The translations under genes and the position numbers were made by a program. This document shows positions 60,005-64,000 of a stretch of 64,000 nucleotides of DNA, piece after piece (the stretch's first letter is position 1; every line of letters begins with the position of its first letter). The stretch is from Methanofollis tationis. GTDB taxonomy: Archaea; Halobacteriota; Methanomicrobia; Methanomicrobiales; Methanofollaceae. Location: contig NZ_JABXWR010000001.1 of assembly GCF_013377755.1 (NCBI RefSeq), positions 1,313,104 through 1,377,103 on the forward strand, in the 5' to 3' direction. Below the pieces are notes generated by a model. It saw nothing but the letters and a program-made list of their open reading frames with translations. It did no database searches and was not told the origin of the DNA.

Positions 60005-61414
60005 ATGCGTATCCTCCTCCCTACAGGCTCCCTGACCGCCGATATCGTCAGAAAGGCCGCCGCAGGCTATGATGCCGAGGTTGTGGTCGCCGGCGAGATC
60101 GCCGCCTTTCTGACCCCGGCCGACCTGAAAAGGATGATCTCGATGGGAGATTACGACATGGTGATCGTCTCCGGGATGTCGACGGCCTCGTTCGCCTCTG
60201 TGGAGGAGGAGACCGGGGTGCCCGTCTACCGCGGGCCCAGGCACGCCGCCGACCTCGGGATGATTCTCCCCCTCGCCGGAAAGGTCCCGCTCTCCAGGAC
60301 GGTCCCGGCCGACGAACTCTTCGCCGCCGAACGGCGCGAGGCCGCGTTCGGGCGCCTTGCCGAAGTCGAGGAGAAGGTGGAGCCAGAGTTCGTGATCAGG
60401 GGCACAAAGATCGGCGGCGGGTCCAGGATCAAGGTGCTCGCCGAGATCATGGACGCCCACCGCCACCCGGCCCTGCGGGAGACGGTCGAGGCGTATTTCA
60501 GGCGGGGCGCCGACATCGTCGACCTGGGCTTCGGCTTCGACGCCACCCCTGAAGATGTGGAACGGTGTTTTGCGGCGCTCGACGGGATCGACCGGCCCCT
60601 TGCGGCCGACACTCAGGACCCGGCCCTGATCGGCGCCGCCCTCTGCCGGGCCGACCTGATTCTCTCCCTCCACGAGGGCAACATCCCCGCCATCGGCCAT
60701 GACGTGGCGGCGGCCGGCGCCGCGGCGGTGATCGTCCCGGGCGAGGCCGGGCTTGACGCCAACCTGAAGGCGGCCGAGAAGGCCGGGATAGCCGCCCTGA
60801 TTGCCGATCCGCTCCTCCAACCAGCGGGCTCGGGATTTGTCGCCTCTCTCGGGAACTTCTCAGGCGCTTCCCGCCCCCTCTTCTTCGGGGCCGGAAACGT
60901 CGTCGAACTCCTGGACGCCGACTCGGTCGGGGCGAACGCCCTTCTCGCCGCCTGCGCCCATGAGGTCGGGGCGGCGGTGATCTTTACAAGCGAGCACTCT
61001 GACAAGACGCGGGGCTCGGTCGCCGAGATGCGGCGGGCAACCGAGATGATGGCCGTGATGGGCGACCACCCGTACCCAAAAGACCTCGGGATCGATCTCT
61101 TCGTGCTCAAGGAGAAACGCCGCCGCCGCGAGCCCGGTCCCGAAGGGGAACGCCTGGACGTCCTCCCGGCGCCGGAGGGGTTCATTCCCGACCCGGCAGG
61201 AAACCTCAGGATCGCGATCGAAGGCGGCTGGATCCTGGTCGGGCATAAAGGAAGGGTTTTCTGGGGCCGGACGGCGGCCGATCTTGCTGCGGCGCTCATC
61301 GAGAACGGATGCGTCTCCCGTCTCGACCACGCCGCCTACCTGGGCCGGGAACTCGCCCGCGCCGAGACCGCTCTCCTCCTCGGGCGAAGTTACGTGCAGG
61401 ACGGCCGGTTCTGA
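60005..61414 (+). CDS. Dihydropteroate-synthase-like protein (archaeal, TIM barrel)
   Basis: 469 residues from ATG 60005. An N-terminal segment of about 145 residues precedes a DHPS-like barrel: RIKVLAEIMDAHRHPAL, DIVDLGFGFDATPEDV, LAADTQDPALI, SLHEGNIPAIGHD. A C-terminal region of roughly 100 residues follows. The family is typical of methanogens and has been discussed for pterin chemistry in methanopterin synthesis; the exact reaction is not settled to my knowledge. Divergent from the PHP gene with about 100 bases between starts. Confidence 0.82.
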   Translation: MRILLPTGSLTADIVRKAAAGYDAEVVVAGEIAAFLTPADLKRMISMGDYDMVIVSGMSTASFASVEEETGVPVYRGPRHAADLGMILPLAGKVPLSRTVPADELFAAERREAAFGRLAEVEEKVEPEFVIRGTKIGGGSRIKVLAEIMDAHRHPALRETVEAYFRRGADIVDLGFGFDATPEDVERCFAALDGIDRPLAADTQDPALIGAALCRADLILSLHEGNIPAIGHDVAAAGAAAVIVPGEAGLDANLKAAEKAGIAALIADPLLQPAGSGFVASLGNFSGASRPLFFGAGNVVELLDADSVGANALLAACAHEVGAAVIFTSEHSDKTRGSVAEMRRATEMMAVMGDHPYPKDLGIDLFVLKEKRRRREPGPEGERLDVLPAPEGFIPDPAGNLRIAIEGGWILVGHKGRVFWGRTAADLAAALIENGCVSRLDHAAYLGRELARAETALLLGRSYVQDGRF

Positions 61415-61467
61415 GCGGGGTGCGATCCAATCATTCATTGCGCATGGCCCACAACATGGATGCACAC

Positions 61468-61839
61468 ATGAAGATCAGGGGCATCTCCGCCGACCTCCTC
61501 GACCTCCTCCTCAGGCTCGGGGCAGAAAACCACCCGTACGAGTTTGCGGCGATCCTCAGGGAGGTGGACGGCGTCATCAGCGAGATCGACCTGGTCCCGG
61601 GCACGACAAGCACCGAAGAGAGCGCGAGCATCTTTGTCGACATGCTCCCGCTCGGCACCCACAAAGCCGGCAGCGCCCACTCGCACCCGAACGGCGTGCT
61701 GTGGCCATCGGACGCCGACCTCAATTTTTTCCCCCGCACCGGGCGCTACCACCTGATCATCGGGGCGCCCTACGGCCCGGATGACTGGGCCTGCTTTACG
61801 GCGAACGGCGAGCCCTACGAGATCGAGGTGATCGGATGA
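61468..61839 (+). CDS. JAMM/MPN+ metalloprotease-like protein
   Basis: About 123 residues: one MPN+ domain with the JAMM zinc signature HSHPNGVLWPSDAD and an upstream Glu in PYEFAAILRE. Bacterial and archaeal JAMM proteins remove ubiquitin-like modifiers or process small peptides. Start is ambiguous (61444, 61456, 61468); I prefer 61468 since MKIRGI begins the conserved region. The stop overlaps ribL by four bases. No SAMP-like partner gene is nearby. Confidence 0.85.
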   Translation: MKIRGISADLLDLLLRLGAENHPYEFAAILREVDGVISEIDLVPGTTSTEESASIFVDMLPLGTHKAGSAHSHPNGVLWPSDADLNFFPRTGRYHLIIGAPYGPDDWACFTANGEPYEIEVIG

Positions 61840-62258
61840 AGCGGGTCGTCGCCACCGGCACCTTCGACATCCTCCACCCCGGCCACCTCTTCTACCTCGA
61901 GGAGTCGAAGAAACTCGGCGACGAACTCCACGTGATCGTGGCGCGGGACGCCAATGTCCGCCATAAACCGCGGCCGGTGATCCCCGAGGAGCAGCGCCTC
62001 GCCATGGTGGCGGCCTTAAAACCCGTTGACCACGCCCGTCTCGGCGACAGTGCCGACATCTTTGCGCCGATCCGGGAGATCGACCCGGACGTGATCACCC
62101 TGGGCTTCAACCAGTTCTTTGGAGAGGACGACCTGCGGCGTGCCCTGGAGATACGCGGCCTTCGCGCCGGGGTGGTCAGGATTGGCAGTTACGAAGGCCC
62201 TCTTTCGAGTTCGTCCAGGATCGTGGCGGAGATCCTCGCCCGGCGCCGTCAGCCCTGA
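61836..62258 (+). CDS. ribL: Archaeal FAD synthetase-type cytidylyltransferase
   Basis: Nucleotidyltransferase, 140 residues: ATGTFDILHPGHLFYLEESKKLG with the HPGH motif (14-17), and the late GSYEGPLSSSSRIV in place of the usual ISTTxI. Length and sequence fit archaeal RibL, which makes FAD from FMN; a glycerol-3-phosphate- or ethanolaminephosphate-type activity is the alternative. It contains no cysteine, which is worth noting because the Methanocaldococcus enzyme is described as air-sensitive with conserved cysteines. Confidence 0.85.
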   Translation: MKRVVATGTFDILHPGHLFYLEESKKLGDELHVIVARDANVRHKPRPVIPEEQRLAMVAALKPVDHARLGDSADIFAPIREIDPDVITLGFNQFFGEDDLRRALEIRGLRAGVVRIGSYEGPLSSSSRIVAEILARRRQP

Positions 62259-62305
62259 TCCAAAATCTTATCCTCTCCTCTGCCGTAAGGGCGGTGTGGT
62301 TTGAC

Positions 62306-62947
62306 ATGGGGGAGGGGCTGAAGGCTGAGATCGAGAAACTCACGCGGTGTGCAGAAGGGCGAGGTGCGGCGGCGGCGCCGATCCGTGCGTCAGAGGTAGT
62401 GGTCGCCGACTGGGTCAGGTTCAAGTGCCGTTACGGCTGCAAGGGGTATGGTAAACATCTCTCCTGTCCGCCCTATGCCCCGACGCCCGACGAGACGCGA
62501 AAGATGCTGTCCGGCTACGAGACCGGGCTCCTCCTTCGCTTCGACGGCGACCCTGCGCACCCTGACCTGGGGCCGGGCGATATCCCTGACGATTTCCACG
62601 CCTTTTTCCGCGACCTGATCGTCTGGGTGAACGGCACCGTCCACGCCCTTGAGAAGGTCGCCTTCTTCGACGGCTATTACAAGGCCTTCGGGTTCGGCGC
62701 CTACCCCTGCATCTTCTGCGAGACCTGCATCCCCGAGGAGACCGAGGGCCCGGTCGACGCCGCCGCGAAACGCTTCTGCAGGCATGCGGACGTGATGCGC
62801 CCGAGCATGGAGGCCGCGGGCATGGACGTCTTTGCGACCGCCCGCAGCGTCGGATGGCTGCTCTCCACGATCCCCTGCGAGAACATGGCCTACGGCAAGA
62901 TCGTCCACGGGAAGATCACCTCGGTGGCTCTGGTCCTCATCGAGTAG
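62306..62947 (+). CDS. DUF2284 metal-binding protein
   Basis: About 213 residues. CRYGCKGYGKHLSCPPYAP in the first quarter and CIFCETCIPEETEGP further on form the cysteine-rich signature of DUF2284. Common in methanogens and anaerobes; the cysteines probably hold a metal or Fe-S cluster. Function unknown. An in-frame GTG at 62294 is another possible start. Stands alone behind ribL. Confidence 0.88.
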   Translation: MGEGLKAEIEKLTRCAEGRGAAAAPIRASEVVVADWVRFKCRYGCKGYGKHLSCPPYAPTPDETRKMLSGYETGLLLRFDGDPAHPDLGPGDIPDDFHAFFRDLIVWVNGTVHALEKVAFFDGYYKAFGFGAYPCIFCETCIPEETEGPVDAAAKRFCRHADVMRPSMEAAGMDVFATARSVGWLLSTIPCENMAYGKIVHGKITSVALVLIE

Positions 62948-63023
62948 AAGCGGCCGCTTTTTCCCAGATCGACGGCATCGGATACGCTGCTTGATATGGG
63001 AACGAAGCGAAAAATCATCTGAG

Positions 63024-63710
63024 ATGATCAGACCCCCCGCCCTTCAGGAAACCCTGTTCCATGCCGACCCCACGCTTGACCGGGCGGCCAGGCTCGGTAT
63101 TCCTGTCGGGCTCGCCGTCCTCTTCTTTCTCGCCCTGTTCCTGACCAGGCCGTACCCCGAGTTCCTCCTGCTCGGCGGCCTGATCCTCGCCTACCTCCTC
63201 CCGCCGGCCGGCAAGGAATCGGTGATCCCGGCAGGGCTCCTCCTGGGCGAACCCTGGTGGCTGATCGCATCGAGCACGCTCGTCATGGACCTCTGCTGCT
63301 CCCTCTTCGTCGCCCTCAACCTCGACCTTGTCCTCCGCATCCCGCTTCTCGGGCCGTTCGTCGGCCGTTTCATGGAGGGAGGCCAGGCCTTCGTCAAGGC
63401 GCGCCCCTGGCTCGAACGCCTCTCCTTCGTCGGCCTCATCATCTTTGTGATCGTCCCCTTCCAGGGATCGGGCGGGGTAAACGCCACCATACTCGGGCGG
63501 ATCCTGGGCATGGGCATCCCGGGCGCGGTGGGGTGCGTCCTGATCGGCAGCGCCATCAGCAGCTTCGGGATCGCCCTGGGCGCCGGCACCGTCCTCGCCC
63601 TCTTCAGGCAGAGCCCGGCCCTGGGCGCCGGTGCGCTGGCGGCGGTGGCGCTGGCAATCGTCGTGATGGTGCAGATCTGGCGGCGGTATCTGCAGTATAT
63701 GCGTCTTTGA
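63024..63710 (+). CDS. Small-multidrug-export-type membrane protein (COG2426)
   Basis: 228 residues, about six hydrophobic helices. Recognisable are WLERLSFVGLIIFVIVPFQGSGG and ILGRILGMGIPGAVGCVLIGS, the conserved centre of the COG2426 group annotated as small multidrug export proteins; transport substrate not proven. Start at ATG 63024 (MIRPPALQETLF); the frame is open far upstream as antiphase of the DUF2284 gene. Confidence 0.85.
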   Translation: MIRPPALQETLFHADPTLDRAARLGIPVGLAVLFFLALFLTRPYPEFLLLGGLILAYLLPPAGKESVIPAGLLLGEPWWLIASSTLVMDLCCSLFVALNLDLVLRIPLLGPFVGRFMEGGQAFVKARPWLERLSFVGLIIFVIVPFQGSGGVNATILGRILGMGIPGAVGCVLIGSAISSFGIALGAGTVLALFRQSPALGAGALAAVALAIVVMVQIWRRYLQYMRL

Positions 63711-63784
63711 GCCGATCGAATGGAGAACTCCGGGGTTCAGAATATTCATATCTCCCCGGGCTCAGAGAGATGTTCGGTGATGAG

Positions 63785-64000
63785 ATGATGAAGCGGACAG
63801 CGGCGCTGATTTTGATCGTCCTCCTCCTGGCGAGCCCTGCATATGCGGCAGCGGCGGGCGACCAGGGCAAGAGCGGACGTATAGTGGACGGTAATGGCAG
63901 TGCGGGCGGAAACGGCGGAGCGACTCCTGACGATGCGGCCGGGCCGGTCCAGAACCGGACGGCTGAAAAAGAGCAGAAGCATCTCCACGAGCAGGTGCGA
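63785..64000 (+). CDS. Secreted protein, 5' part only
   Basis: Two adjacent ATGs (63785, 63788) after GGTGATGAG begin MMKRTAALILIVLLLASPAYA, a clean signal peptide, followed by a low-complexity Gly/Asn/Asp-rich segment (GNGSAGGNGGATPDDAAG). The frame is open to the window end, at least 72 residues. No domain can be seen yet. Probably an exported protein with a disordered N-terminus. Confidence 0.7.
   Translation, partial: MMKRTAALILIVLLLASPAYAAAAGDQGKSGRIVDGNGSAGGNGGATPDDAAGPVQNRTAEKEQKHLHEQVR

Overview
The window is archaeal and comes from a methanogen, most likely of the order Methanomicrobiales (a Methanoculleus- or Methanofollis-like organism; this is inference, no 16S is present). Evidence: a coenzyme M cluster with cysteate synthase and fused sulfopyruvate decarboxylase, a four-subunit pyruvate:ferredoxin oxidoreductase, a DUF2769 protein, an archaeal RibL-type cytidylyltransferase, a dihydropteroate-synthase-like protein, TATA boxes and GGAGGTGATC-type Shine-Dalgarno sites. 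Most of the window is GC-rich, with sharp AT-rich dips at intergenic regions. I saw no tRNA, rRNA or CRISPR array.

Layout. 1-4638: trpGDCFBA, overlapping by a few bases at every junction (trpG enters from outside). 4723-40625: a long accessory region for surface polysaccharide. It holds a PaaK-like adenylate-forming enzyme, seven glycosyltransferases (two GT2, five GT4-like), a Wzx-type flippase, a nucleotide-sugar dehydrogenase of the WecC class, a fused oxidoreductase/epimerase with a frameshift, two deacetylase-like proteins, a hexapeptide acetyltransferase and a large GT-C-like membrane protein. Four secreted beta-helix proteins are interleaved; two carry CBM6-type carbohydrate-binding modules. 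The largest (1839 aa) is beta-helix + SGNH hydrolase + six near-identical CBM6 units + a broken seventh.

The 3' end of the giant gene records a series of lesions: a TAC-to-TAA nonsense change, then an IS605/IS1341-type element whose removal restores a natural end to the protein, and inside that element a tnpB broken by a perfect 16-bp tandem duplication. Upstream of the giant gene lie two small non-autonomous elements: an IS605-derived mini-element and a 95-bp element with 12-bp terminal inverted repeats and an exact 8-bp target duplication.

41323-64000: core metabolism. An AEC-family permease converges with a six-gene coenzyme M operon (ABC-type ATPase, HypB/CobW-like GTPase, Fe-S protein, DUF39-ferredoxin fusion, cysteate synthase, ComDE). 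I regard this operon as the best candidate for an incompletely described system: it may supply the last, reductive thiolation step from sulfoacetaldehyde to coenzyme M. Then follow an ADP-ribosylglycohydrolase, argC-CBS-argJ-argB, a cation diffusion facilitator, DUF2769, a DUF362-ferredoxin, porB-A-C-D, truA, a PHP phosphoesterase, a dihydropteroate-synthase-like protein, a JAMM protease, ribL, a DUF2284 protein, a small-drug-export-type membrane protein and the start of a secreted protein that leaves the window.
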